This document shows, one piece after another, positions 9,660 to 20,586 of a DNA stretch of 64,000 nt (positions are counted from its first letter, which is position 1; each line of letters begins with the position of its first letter). Source of the stretch: Isoetes taiwanensis (lineage: Eukaryota; Streptophyta; Lycopodiopsida; Isoetales; Isoetaceae); contig JAJEKV010000003.1 of assembly GCA_021234155.1 (NCBI GenBank), positions 21,250,386-21,314,385 on the forward strand, written 5' to 3'. Made by a program: the position numbers and the translations under genes. The notes beneath the pieces were generated by a model. It worked only from the letters and a program-made list of their open reading frames with translations. It was not told the DNA's origin and did no database searches.

Positions 9660-11769
9660 AATCAAAACCAAACAAAAATGGCATAATATTAGGTACGTAA
9701 ATTTGACCATTTCTTTGGTATCTCTTCACAATGCATCTTTATATTTGTTTACAAATATGCAGGAATGGGTCATAATTTTAATGATGGTTGTGTCAAAGTA
9801 CTAATGATCTTTTGTATTGCATCTATGATGTTAATAAATCGGGTTTTACATGTATGGAGGAATGTTAATAGTCTCAATTAACTTGCTTCGAGAGAGATCT
9901 CCATGAGCCAACATCTAGATCTGCTGTCATGTTTCGCTTTTCTTGCCTCTTTGAATATCAAAGTACAACAACTATTGATGTTCTTGATTCTATCAACATT
10001 ATTCAAATTGGACTAGACATGTTAAACTTCTAGCTTATGGATTGGATTACATATTGCAAGAATTGCTTTGGTAGGAGAGGTCGAGAAACAGGAAATGTAC
10101 TTGGACAAGAAGAGCAGGAATTAAGTACTTATAATTAGATAGGGGGCATTCTCTTACAAAGAAAAGCTCAGCCTTGGGCAAGGACTGGCAGAGCTAGAAT
10201 TTTACATCAAAATCCTTGTTTGATTGAAAGTTATCTTTTACTGTACTTCAAAAATTAATCTGCAAAGGATTAATCCCACTGTGTTCTCCATTGAAACCTC
10301 TCCAATACCAGCAATATCTGCGCTCACCTTCTACACCTCTGCAACATCAGTGTGTTACAAAGCGATTCATTGCACTACGATATCTTCAGGTTATAAAAAA
10401 GCCTAAGCTTTAGAAGCTATTCGTTGCACCTTATATATTCTGGCTAATAAAACACCAAAGCAAGCAAATAGCACACTGTCAAAAATTCGGAAGTAATCTG
10501 GATGCTTTTGTGGCTTATGCTAGGCAAAGTCGACAATACCACCGAAGATAGATCACATAAAACTGCAATTTATGTCATGTTGCTTTTTATCTTGTTTTTT
10601 CAGCCATTAGTTTATATTTGTATGTATAAATGTCGATGTTATATTGAGCACAACATTGATTTATGAAATTGAGTTTGTCACAATTGTCATTGCTATTTTC
10701 AAATCACTTTGCAAACCATCTTTACAAATATGATAAATCAAGCTTGAACTACGTCCAAAGCTATCTCCACAAAGAAAACAGTTCAATGCCCATTAAAGCC
10801 CAAATGTGTAATCTTCTAAGTCTTCTTCACGTAAATTGACTTGGCAAAATCTAGTCCTTTAAAAAAAAAAAGTAATCCCTTATTTCTTTTGTGGCTCGAT
10901 TTTTGTTAAGTACAGGTTGATTCTTCTTTATGCATGGTCGATTCTTGCTAAGGATGTGACTATCTCATGTCTAGGAAGTTTTTTCATTTAGAGGTTATAT
11001 TCTTGCATTAAACACGGTCTTTCAAAATGTTCAATTTTGCCTTTAAACTTAGAATGCTATACAGACGGAGAAGAATGCCAAATAAGATAAATAGATAGAC
11101 CATGATACATGATCTACGCATGAATATTTTAGATGAAGATACTGATGCATCAAAGAAGTCTCGAATTATATAATTTTGCACCAGAAATACCATAGTTTTG
11201 GGTCGCCTGCTCTTGAAAATCCTTGCATTGCCACTACCAACCAAGAATTAGCAACGACTTCAAATGACGAAGGCCACAATTATTTTCTTTTTATAAGAAT
11301 GTTTAAAATGGCAAAAATCACTACATACATATATTAGAAACATTTGAGGCATTATCTTAAAATCCCAAAATTGTAATTGCATTTACCAGTGAAGTGTAGG
11401 CTCGAAGTGATAAAAAAAAAAAAAAAAAAAAAAAAACTTGAGTCCATTCGATTGAGAGATTTACAACTCCAATGAGCATCTTAATATGTGAAAGCTTCAT
11501 GGAAAAGGTCTAAATCGTTACAAATTGCACTTGAAATACCTTTTTGCATCTTGCTATAGTATGTGCTAAGAAAATGAAGGAATCTTTCCTAATTACATTA
11601 GATAGTAAGAGAGAGGCCAACCTTGCCAAAAAAAGAAATATGCCTAATATTTGCCAAAAACACACAGATTTTGGATGTCCCTTGATGTTTTTCTCGTAAA
11701 AACTAATCTTTGGATTCTAAACTAGCCAAATTAACCTAATCTTTTGCCCCAAGCCTGCTTTTCTGCTAG
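9660..11769. other. AT-rich stretch without genes; 25-A run at 11412-11436
   Basis: I see no coding frame above background. A perfect run of 25 A lies at 11412-11436 and a shorter A run near 10861. The long run could be the tail of a retroposed copy on the plus strand, but I could not define its body or a target duplication. Confidence 0.4.
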
Positions 11770-11844
11770 TTATTAGTTGAGAGAGCAACCCATAGATAAT
11801 ATCCCATATGATAAGTCATGTAATCTAATTAAAGGCAAGGAGCT
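11770..11844. repeat. Left part of dispersed repeat split by the gypsy insertion
   Basis: From TTATTAGTTGAGAGAGCA to AAAGGCAAGGAGCT this matches 45651-45725 with a few substitutions. The match resumes at 24993 after the gypsy element, so the repeat was interrupted by that insertion. Confidence 0.85.
11840..11844. repeat. Target-site duplication GAGCT, left copy
   Basis: GAGCT lies immediately before TGTGACGG of the 5' LTR. The identical GAGCT follows the 3' LTR at 24993-24997. The unoccupied paralogous site has a single GAGCT at 45721-45725. Confidence 0.92.
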
Positions 11845-13480
11845 TGTGACGGTCCAGGGGAATATACGCCATAAATACGTATATTCCTGGATCCGTCACC
11901 ATACAAGTCTATCTTCATAGCCTTGTATACCATAGATTGTGGCACTAGGGGGCATGGCTAAGTTATTTCCATAACTTAGCCCACCATAGGTTAAGCCATT
12001 ATCCACGTGGCCTTAACCTATTGGGGCACCGCCACACAGGACTCACCCGATTGGTGCCACGTGGCATCCTAAGTGGACCTAACTTATATAGGCATAAACC
12101 CTAACCCTAGGCCTCTTTCCAGCTCTAGCACCCAGAGACTCACCTACTTGTTCGAAACCCCGTTTCGAACATCGTTCGTTGTGGCATAGGCTGGTGCAGC
12201 AGCCCCAGTAGGGTAGACCCGTTCTTGGAGGAGGAACAGCAGCTTGTGAGTCGAAGACTATGGAGGCGCCCGGATATGGAGGGAGAGCATCAGGAGCAGG
12301 TATGTAGGTAGTAGTTGTGATAGCTCATCTGGGATTAGCATTCCAGATGTGCTAGTATTTTGTATTTAGAGTAGAGCCATCCTAGAACCCATATTCAACA
12401 TCTTGAACCCTAATCAAGGAACCCTAACTATTGGTTAGTTGTATGATTAGGTTAAGATGTTCTTCTTATGATTATTCTCATGATGTGATGGTTATGTGAT
12501 GTTGGTTGATCATGTTTGCTCCTCTTGTATTGGGAAGGGGGGTAGAGACCTAGGGCCATATGTAGTATGTTCCTAGAGTAGATCCCTTAGTTCCTATTAG
12601 TTGCGGCTCAGGCATAGGAGCCCACCGGGCTATTGAGGCTATGATATGACTCAGCACGGATAACGGGGCTAGAGGGAAAGTGGAGGGAGGATCCCCGCGA
12701 GTGGGGGCCGGGGGATCCCATAGTGGGCTAGGCTTATGGTCTGGTCACTTAGGTGGGGCGAGCATGGGTCCGACACCTCCGGGGCAATGGTGTTGCCCCC
12801 GCTTCTCGGGAGCCGCAAGTGTTGGCTTGGCTCGTTTTGGGGGTCCGGTCAGTGCGAATCGTGTGTCGCCGTCCGCGATTCTCTAGCGCCCACGGCACCT
12901 CTAGACCACAGGAAGGGGAGATGCAACCCTTCCGCCTCATCCGGACCAGGGAGATGCAACACGAGTAGTCCCGATGGGTGATGCCATGGGATTGCGTATC
13001 CGGAAGGCTAGAGTCCTGTCAGAGCCTGATCTAGCCCATCTGCAAAGTATGCACAGGAGGGGCGGATGGAGTGGTCAACCCTAGCCATTGTTCTATGCCA
13101 GCCCTCGCCATTGCCATGACTCGGTCTGCTCTATCTTGAGACCTAGCCCGTCAGTCACCCTCCTTACGAGTCTGAGCCGGGGTAGGAGCTCTCCTGTTTT
13201 ATGGTTTGTGATTATCATCTATGCATTGGATTATGTGTGATGCCCTACCCTTCGAGGTAGTATTTGTATATGTTGATGCTAGTTCTGACGTGTTATCGCT
13301 TCCGCTGTTATAGGAGCCCATAGGGGAAGGGCGCGCAAGACACCTTCGTGTTCCCTTCCCGCACTAAGAGTCACCTCAGAGTGCGGGGTAGACGAAGGGC
13401 CCATGCGGTTGTTGAGCCGGATGGGGGATTTCCTGCCGAGTGTACGGCCGGGCGCCGTATGTTTAGCAGGGAGCGTCACA
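11845..13480 (+). repeat. 5' LTR (1636 bp)
   Basis: It runs from TGTGACGGTCC to GGGAGCGTCACA, with terminal inverted repeats TGTGAC/GTCACA. A direct copy lies at 23353-24992. Long stretches (the first roughly 310 bases, 12220-12605, and 13190 to the end) are identical or nearly so. Differences are crowded in two patches near 12150-12220 and 12605-13185. Confidence 0.95.
12084..12092 (+). promoter_or_regulatory. LTR TATA box
   Basis: TTATATAGG, about 240 bases into the LTR, is the best core-promoter match. The identical sequence occurs in the 3' LTR at 23592-23600. Transcription would begin some 25-35 bases downstream, making the first roughly 270 bases U3. Confidence 0.5.
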
Positions 13481-13481
13481 A

Positions 13482-13493
13482 TGGTATCAGAGC
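13482..13493 (+). other. Primer-binding site for initiator tRNA-Met
   Basis: TGGTATCAGAGC begins one base after the 5' LTR and is the usual plant PBS complementary to the 3' end of initiator tRNA-Met. Confidence 0.92.
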
Positions 13494-13955
13494 AATGTTC
13501 TTGGCTGACCAAGAACTAGCACTGACCATAACCATGAAGTAGTCTAACAGGCCTATAGGGGTGTGAAATAAACATTTCCACCATCGAACCGCGAAAATGG
13601 GGGAAAAATTTTCTCCTAGGTAGTGGGTCAGGACTTAGGTTAAGTGTTAGACGAAGGTTTGAGTGAGTCAAACGCACCTTCTAGTAAAATTGGAGTGAAA
13701 ATCATGCATCTGCATCAAATTTCACCTAAAATGGGTCGAAGAATCATGCCAATCAGAGACCCAGGTGAAAAATGGCGCAAATTCATAGATTACACTTCGA
13801 ACCACTAGAAAAATTCGAAATTCAAGTGTAATATCAATTAATATAGGTTTAATATATTTTAATAATTAAATAACTATTAAATAGGGTGTAATTAATAAGG
13901 GGGGCTAATAAATAGGGGTAATTATGGTAGGAGAATATTCTCAGGGACCCTCCTC

Positions 13956-13963
13956 TTTAAATA
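13956..13963 (+). promoter_or_regulatory. TATA-like box before the H3-like gene
   Basis: TTTAAATA lies about 90 bases upstream of the ATG at 14053, followed by a pyrimidine-rich leader (CTTTCCTCCACC, TTCTCTCTC). The layout is that of an ordinary plant core promoter and leader and suggests independent transcription. Confidence 0.35.
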
Positions 13964-14052
13964 TCTCTGACACCTCATTTTTCCCTCCAAACTTTCCTCC
14001 ACCTTCTCTCTCTTGACCAGCCTATCCCCACCCGTTTTCTAGACCGTTAAAT

Positions 14053-15144
14053 ATGGCCAGAACCAAACAGACCTACAGGAAGCCAGGACAGCGCCCCACA
14101 CTTTCGATGGCGAACCTAGCGGCGGGACGCCATGTGAAGAAGATCCCGGAGCACCTCCGACCCAAGAAGGGGGAAGAGGAGCTCCCCCCTACCAGCAGCA
14201 GCAGCGACGGCACCTATCACGATGCCGAGAGCAGCCCTTCGTCGGCAGGAACACAAAGAACCGACGAATCCCGCCACTTCGGGGCCACAGACACCGAAGT
14301 GGAAGAGCAGGAGGAGGAGCAGGTCCAGCAGCAGGTGGACGAAGCGGGGCCTTCAGCGCCAAGGAAGAAAGGCAAGGAGAAGGTTGCGGAGTGGCCAGAA
14401 GAGAGGGCCGCAAGGAGGAAGAGGGAGCGCGAGGAGGAGCTGCGGCGGCAGGAGCGGAGGACGAAGAGAAGAAACGACGGTCCCCGCCGAACCGTCGTGA
14501 TAGAGGAGCCTCCCCGGCGCGAGGAGGAGCAGGTGGAAGAGGAAGAAGAGCAGGAGGAAGAAGATGAGCAGGGGGAAGGAGCGGACCCGAGACCACCTTA
14601 CCCAGTGTGGCCCAAGCCACCTAAGGTGGTAAAGAAACAGAAGGCGGGCGAGCGGGCCTTCGCCTTGAAGGAGGACCGTCTCTACCGACGCCGCCTCAAG
14701 GCATACCAAGAATACCTTCGTCGGTGGACAAGGTATAATGATTGGTACTGCCGGCAGAACGTCCAGCGCACCGTGGAGGGAGGCCGGCCGCCAAAGAACC
14801 AGCCCAAGCCACCGCCGCCACAGCCCGAGAAGCCGAAAAAGACCCACCATGGGCCTAACTCGGTACACTCCCGTGTCTTCCGGGAGATTAGACACTTTCA
14901 ACAGTGCACTAATCTCCTTATTAGGAAGGCACCCTTTGAGCGACTCATGCGGGAGGTGATGCAGCAGTTCGTCACCGACTACAGAGTGACGTCGCTCACA
15001 ACTCGGGTGTTGCAAGTAGCCGCTGAGGCCGAGCTCACCCAGTTGTTTGAGGAAGGGAACCTCTGCGCGATCCACGCGAAGAGGGTGACCTTGATGCCCA
15101 AGGACATACACTTGGCGCGTCGCATCCGCAAGGAATACCCTTGA
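14053..15144 (+). CDS. Histone H3-like protein carried by a Ty3/gypsy element
   Basis: This is a 363-residue frame with an ATG start, uninterrupted. Residues 1-10 are [10 protein letters not shown], almost the canonical H3 tail: R2, T3, K4, R8 and K9 in H3 numbering are kept, A7 is Tyr and S10 is Pro. Residues about 45-260 are a long charged insert: acidic runs, a KR-rich block with [12 protein letters not shown], and a Pro/Lys-rich hinge. Residues 277-363 (from 14881) are a full H3 histone fold, including [39 protein letters not shown] and [10 protein letters not shown]. Loop 1 has the ordinary H3 length, so it is not an obvious CenH3. Normal H3 is about 136 residues, so this is H3 split by a roughly 220-residue insertion. 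The gene lies between the PBS and gag. It may enter chromatin, act as a decoy, or bind the element's own chromodomain; none of these is shown. Confidence 0.93.
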   Translation: MARTKQTYRKPGQRPTLSMANLAAGRHVKKIPEHLRPKKGEEELPPTSSSSDGTYHDAESSPSSAGTQRTDESRHFGATDTEVEEQEEEQVQQQVDEAGPSAPRKKGKEKVAEWPEERAARRKREREEELRRQERRTKRRNDGPRRTVVIEEPPRREEEQVEEEEEQEEEDEQGEGADPRPPYPVWPKPPKVVKKQKAGERAFALKEDRLYRRRLKAYQEYLRRWTRYNDWYCRQNVQRTVEGGRPPKNQPKPPPPQPEKPKKTHHGPNSVHSRVFREIRHFQQCTNLLIRKAPFERLMREVMQQFVTDYRVTSLTTRVLQVAAEAELTQLFEEGNLCAIHAKRVTLMPKDIHLARRIRKEYP

Positions 15145-15812
15145 GGATGCATTTTTGTTTAAAAGTAATGTAATTATTAAAGTCTCCTATAAATATAAAA
15201 TTTTGTTGTAAATTGACCTCAATTCTTGTATGAAATTATGTCTAAATAGCTCAAATTTCACTTTAATTTTGACCATTAAAATTGTATTGTTGAAGGAAAA
15301 ATTAATTAGTTAAAAACCCTAGCTTAATTAGTTCAAAAACGCCAATTGGCTTAAACCGGTCAGCGTCGCTGAAAATGGGGTGGGGTCTCTAGCCCTTGAC
15401 GCAGGGCTACTTCTCGCGACGCCACCCGATTCCGGCATTTTTGATGCTAATAAATGTCCAATTTAAGTAAGAAAAGTTGCTAGTTAGGATAGAATCGTGC
15501 TGAAAGTCATGTTAGAATGTTTAAATTTCCTAAAATCCCTCGTAGAAAGTAAATTGACCCGAAACCGGGTCGCGTCATTAAAACCACCCCCGTGTGTCCT
15601 CGACGGAGAGCCAATTCTCGCGACGCCACCCGATTTCGCTCAATCTTGCCTAGATTGACCAATTTTGACCCAACAAACTCTCATGTAGTGTTTCTTGCTT
15701 TGATTTGTCTAGAATTGCACGTCATGGTAGCTCATTTGGACACCCAGGGCCATAGATTTGGAGTCTTCCCCATCAGGAACCTTTGTGCACGAAACCCGAG
15801 GCACCCCTAGTC
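15145..15812. other. Spacer between the two accessory genes
   Basis: An AT-rich 3' flank with poly(A)-signal-like AATATAAAAT follows the H3-like stop. Then come two related stretches containing TCGCGACGCCACCCGATT (near 15415 and 15615), a diverged direct repeat. No gene is seen. Confidence 0.45.
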
Positions 15813-15820
15813 TATAAAAA
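15813..15820 (+). promoter_or_regulatory. Strong TATA box before the second accessory gene
   Basis: TATAAAAA followed by GGGGCC lies about 115 bases upstream of the ATG at 15931, with a CT-rich leader. It is the clearest internal promoter match in the element. Confidence 0.5.
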
Positions 15821-15930
15821 GGGGCCTCATTTGTCATTTTCTCCCCATCAGAACTGCTCCTAGCTCCTGTGGCGATTTTCTAGCCCCTTGCTCAAATTCA
15901 GCAGCCATTTTTCATAGCCATCTCTGCTCA

Positions 15931-17434
15931 ATGGCGCCATCAAGCTTTCTTAGATGGTACAATGACTCTAATCATATCCGTGAACTCCCTGCTAAGCAAG
16001 CCTTTCATGTCTTCGATCATCTCTTTGATCTTCATGCCACCTTGACCAGAACCCCCTATTACACTGACATCATGTGTCAATATGATCAGCAAATTCTGCC
16101 CTCGGAAGTTAGCTTGCCACCTAGGGGAGGGAAATGGGTTTCTCTAGATTCTCTTGCTCAAGCCATAGGTGGGGGATCCAGGGGCAAGAACAAGCTGTGG
16201 GATAGAACTAGAAACATGCCAGACTACATGACCTGTAAGCATCATAGGCATAGGTATCTTTCAGGCCAAGCGGCCTTAACATTGTTCATGCAGTATAGGG
16301 CAGTTAACCAACCAGGGGAGCCATCAATCCAACCCTTGGATTTGGCACCACTCGACACCCGAGCAGCACAGATAAGCATTCAGGAGATCGAGACCTCAGC
16401 ATACGAACACTACGGCTCCACATCCGAAACACCTATGTTGCAGATCGAACACGACTATGAAGAGGAGGAGGAAGAGAACCCAAGTTGGGAGATGAGGGAG
16501 GCAGGAAGAATGGAGAGGCGATAGCTTCGACAACAAGAAGTTCTAAGGCGAGACTTTGAGCCACCAAGTAGGTATTACGGCCCTTACCCGGTGATTATCG
16601 GCCGGCGAGGAGTACATATTCGCCACCGACATCCTCAACCTTCCCTACTGTCAGGAGGAGGGCCTCAGGATCGACGAGCTTCTAAGCCTCATAGCACAAG
16701 AGCAGGGCAGTGACTTCATCGACTACTCCTACCAAGAGATCCCGGGAGGTAGCCGGCGACACTCCTATGCAAGGGAAACCATGTCGGACATCCGGTATCA
16801 ACAGATTAGGTACATGTTTCAAAGAGCCAGAACCCATCATCGAAGAAGAATTTCAAGAAATCCAAAGCGGGTTGTACAAGCCGGGGAAGAGGCCCAAGCT
16901 CCGCCCGACCCGGTCGCTCTCAGTATGCGCGAAGCATCTAGCAAGCATCAACTTGGAGAACGCGAACAACTATGTGGAGGGATCACGAAGATCTGATTGC
17001 ATTAGATGTGTTCGTGGCGGCACAAAGGAAGAGTACGGGGGAGGCGGGGCAGCAGCAGGGGGCAAATCACTCGGTACTACCTTAGGCCCTTAGTCAAGGC
17101 GGATGATAGTCTTCCACAAGGAATTCAGCCCAAGGGGGTGAAGAATCCGTGGGCTCCTCATAGCACTCTCGGGGGTTTGGACATCATGCCGGGATAGATT
17201 TTGGAATGGACCATGTGATACTCTTCAAAAGATCAAGTAGCCCTTCATGCCCTCGACCATGAGGGGCCACCTCGAGGAGATCGCGACTTGTCGGTAGTGG
17301 CGGCAAGCGCACGAGAACTCCCAAAGACCACCACGTGGTAGCAAGAGCATTGGAGGGGGGATCGGCGGCTAGAATCTTGCAGAACATGGGCAAGGGCACA
17401 GGATTCAAGAAAATCAAGAACTTCTTCAAGCGAC
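15931..17434 (+). pseudogene. Second accessory gene of the gypsy element, unrecognised, frame-broken
   Basis: An ATG at 15931 opens 197 residues (MAPSSFLRWYNDSNHIRE and so on) to a TAG at 16522. Segments include LPAKQAFHVFDHLFDLH, an acidic EEEEEEN run and a basic end. After the stop the coding sense continues in other frames: GEEYIFATDILNLPYCQEEG near 16595, FQEIQSGLYKPGKRPK near 16850, ITRYYLRPLVKADDSLP near 17070 and VALHALDHEGPPRGDRD near 17240. The intact gene would have been about 500 residues. I see no transmembrane segment, so an envelope role is not supported, and I recognise no domain. It has its own TATA box and lies between the H3-like gene and gag. Confidence 0.45.
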
Positions 17435-17766
17435 GCCATTGATGGAAGAATTGCTTGCTAACTTAATTAAAGTACATTGTAACTCCTTTTAAGTATTATC
17501 ATGAAGTCCATTAAATGTATTTCTATATACTAATTAATGTATTACCATGATTTTGACTTGTAAAAGAAATTTTCATATGATTTCTTTTGTACCTAACAAC
17601 AATTTAATTGTAAGCAAAAATGATCATCGCCTAACCTAATAACATGTATTAATGATCAATCCTTGCAGCAAGGAACTCAAGTGCAGGATCTCAAGATCAG
17701 CACCGACCACGCAATTGGGTACCAAGGAATCTGTTTGGCAGGGAACAAGAAGATGTAGAGCAGGAT

Positions 17767-18484
17767 ATGTCACCAGAGGCAGTCAACGCAAGGTTAGTGC
17801 AGATGAGGAATCAGATGCAACACCTCATCAACTGGGCGACACCTCTCATGAATGCAGGGAAGATGGTCACCCACCTCCACCTTGTTTTAGGGTGGTGGCC
17901 GAAGTTCCTCGGCCAGGAAGGGGAGGGCAAACGAGGGGAATGTCGGGGATAGGAGAAGGAAGAGGAGAACCGAGGAGTCCATCATCATCTAGCTCCGGCT
18001 CATCGGGCGAGCTCTTCCGGTGAGGACAGCTCTAGCTCGATAGTGACTCGCACACCTAAGGCAAGAAAAAGGGCAAGAAAAGGCAGGATGATTACGAGGA
18101 AAAAGGTGGATAGTGCTATGAGCAATGTATGGAAGACAAGGAAGGCTGGGCGGTTCGGGGAAAGACAGTCGAGGCATGGAAGCTGAAGCATGGCTTGATG
18201 AAATGGAAGAATTTGGTAACTCTTACGGGATGAAAGACAAGGATATAGGGAAAGTTGCTACAGCTAACCTCATTGGACCGGCAAGGATCTGGTGGAAGGG
18301 ATATGCTAAGTCTAACAAGCTGAAGAGGAACAATTGCAGATTTAAGACTTTTAGCAAGGCTTTCCGTAAGCACTATGTACCAAGGTCTCATACTAGTAGA
18401 CAGATCCAGCAGTTTTACAGGTTGAATCAGGGTACCTTATCAGTGGCTAAGTATTCCGAAGAATTTATGAGGCTCGAAATTTGA
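17767..18484 (+). pseudogene. gag capsid region, frame-broken
   Basis: An early piece MSPEAVNARLVQMRNQMQHL starts at 17767. After a low-complexity charged linker, 18125-18484 carries a Retrotrans_gag-like domain: AEAWLDEMEEFGNSY, IGPARIWWKGYAK, FKTFSKAFRKHYVP and LNQGTLSVAKYSEEFMRL. The W-W and YxxxF-xxL spacing is usual for Ty3/gypsy capsid. A stop at 18482 and several frame changes separate it from the zinc knuckle. It would form the virus-like particle; this copy could not without repair or help in trans. Confidence 0.75.
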
Positions 18485-18759
18485 ATGTTCACGGAGTCTC
18501 GGAGAGGCAAGCCGTGGATACTTACATTGAGGGTTGAACAGCAATATCAAGAGGCTTGTTAGAGCAATCAACCCGAAGTCAGTCGCGCAGGCAGAAGATA
18601 AAGCTATAAGTTTGGAGGAGGCACCAGCAACTCCAGCAGAGAAGCGATCAACCGAGGGGTAAGAGTTGAGGCGTGCTCGGGGACAATATCGGGGTAAGCA
18701 ATCAGCGGCTACACCATCGAGGGGAGTCGGCAGCAAGGTAAGGATAAGAGCAAAGCTTT

Positions 18760-20052
18760 TTGGGGACCGTAAGCCCTGGGGAATGCATCGGGGGAGCGGC
18801 GGCTCTTAAGCGTCTCCTAGACAGTCTGCCGAAGGAAAAGAGACAGGAATGCATTGAGAAGAAGTTATGCTTCAGGTGCTTCCAGCCAGGGCACCGGACA
18901 CATGATTGTCCATTCGTCATGCAGTCAGCCTTGGCAGAACTCTTGGATTGGGACTCTCCAACAGAAGCGGACGAGGACGATGACCAGCAGGAGGGCCACG
19001 ACTTCATAGATGGTGAGTGTCACATATGTGCAAACATTGAGTCAGATGAGATAGAGAATCAGTCAACTGTCATCGCGGCTGATGGGATCATAGATAGTAA
19101 TCCTTATGTAGTCCTCATAGATACAGGTAGCTCTCATAATTTTGCATCTCCTAGATTGGCTGCTCTAATGAAGAATAAGGTATTGAAGTCTAAGCCAAGG
19201 CCAGTAGCTATGGCAAATGGCGCCATTCGGCACACTAAGGGGAGGAGGATCACCTTTGACATAGACCTTAGTGGGGCTAAGTGGCCGATGGGAGCAGAAG
19301 TCATGGATATTGGAAGGTATGATCTTATTGTGGGAATGGAATTCTTGAAGCCAGCTAAAGCAGTAATTGATTGTGACCGGAACGAAGTCACCATGACGGC
19401 ACCGGACGGCAACAAGTTGATAGTCAAAGGTAAGAAGCTAGATTCTCCTATGCAGTGTATTTCTTTGAAGCAGCTAAGGAGGAGTATAGAAAGGAATAAG
19501 GTGGATTACATCTTGAGGATGGAATCAGTGGAGCCAGGCAGACAGGATGGAAGTGACATAAAGGGAAATCAGTTGCCCAGGCAGATAGCAAGGCTTATTT
19601 CAGAGTTCAAGGATGTATTTCCGGATGAAATCCGGCAGCTGCCACCTTATAGGGGTGTGGAATGTGAGATCACATTGGCTCCGGATGCGAAGCCTACCAG
19701 TAAGGCACCATATAGAATGAGCATCCCAGAATTGACTGAGCTCAAGAAACAGCTGCAGGAATTGCTCGAGCTTGGATTCATAAGGGCAAGTGTGTCTCCT
19801 TTTGGAGCACCTATCCTCTTCGTAAAGAAGAAAGACGGGAGCTTAAGAATGTGCATAGACTATCGCCAGCTCAACAAGCAGACGATAAAGAATAAGTATG
19901 CATTGCCGAGGGCAGATGACCTAATGGATCAGCTACAAGGAGCAAAGGTATTCTCTAAGATTGATTTGAGATCAGGATACCATCAGATAAGAATTAAAGA
20001 AGAGGATATCCATAAGACCGCTTCGGAAGCGGTATGGTCACTTGAGTTCTGA
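18760..20052 (+). pseudogene. gag-pol: CCHC knuckle, protease and N-terminal half of RT
   Basis: One 430-residue frame. The zinc knuckle [14 protein letters not shown] is at residues 37-50. The aspartic protease motif [12 protein letters not shown] has its catalytic Asp at about residue 121. RT begins with [17 protein letters not shown] and continues through [33 protein letters not shown] and [14 protein letters not shown]. The frame ends at a TGA just after [13 protein letters not shown], where related elements continue unbroken, so small indels lie at about 20020-20052. The first Met call is nominal; the frame is open upstream of the knuckle. Confidence 0.88.
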
Positions 20053-20054
20053 TA

Positions 20055-20345
20055 ATGCCCTTTGGATTGTCGAACGCTCCCGCAACGTTTATGCGCCTCA
20101 TGAACGATATCTTCAGAGACTTCTTGGATGAGTTTGTTATTGTCTTCTTCGACGACATCCTAATCTACAGCAAGTCCCTTGAAGAGCATTGTCAGCATCT
20201 CAGGAAAGTGTTGGAAAAGTTGAGACGTCATCGGTTGTATGGGAAGCTCTCTAAGTGCCACTTTGCAACAGGTAGGGTGGAGTACTTGGGGCATGTAGTA
20301 ACATCGAGGGAATCTCCACAGATCCATCTAAGATTGAGGCAATAG
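20055..20345 (+). pseudogene. pol: C-terminal half of RT
   Basis: In a different frame from the preceding piece. [17 protein letters not shown] is followed by [14 protein letters not shown] (the catalytic Asp pair) and [16 protein letters not shown]. The frame is lost at 20325-20345 through what looks like loss of one G in a GGGG run. Connection-domain sequence (FVKDFAKWASP) is readable in scrambled frames to 20586. Confidence 0.88.
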
Positions 20346-20586
20346 TTGATTGGCCAGCTCAAGGAATGTGGGAAGTAAGAAGCTTTTCGGGTTGGCGGGG
20401 ATACTACTGAGAAAGTTCGTGAAGGACTTTGCTAAGTGGGCGTCCCCTCCGCCGGGGACCTCACTAAGGCCAAGAAGATTAAGGATTGGGCTAGCCATTG
20501 GTTAGAAAGTCCAAGCTTCTTTTGAGAAGCTTAAAGAGGCCTTAACAACACACGGTGCTTGTTCTCCGGATCCGAGTAAGGATAAG

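Noticed and set aside
12680..12981. Several overlapping frames inside the LTRs
   Set aside because: They arise from GC-rich LTR sequence, are not preserved between the two LTRs and have no motifs.
14189..14620. Minus-strand Pro/Leu-rich frames across the H3-like gene
   Set aside because: They are the complement of the acidic and Glu-rich codons of the H3-like gene and carry no motif.
14053..15144. The H3-like gene as a centromeric H3 (CenH3)
   Set aside because: Loop 1 has ordinary H3 length and the C-terminus keeps the H3 pattern [14 protein letters not shown]; the divergent long insert alone is not evidence for CenH3.
15931..16524. Envelope protein for the gypsy element
   Set aside because: No signal peptide, no transmembrane segment and no fusion-peptide-like stretch.
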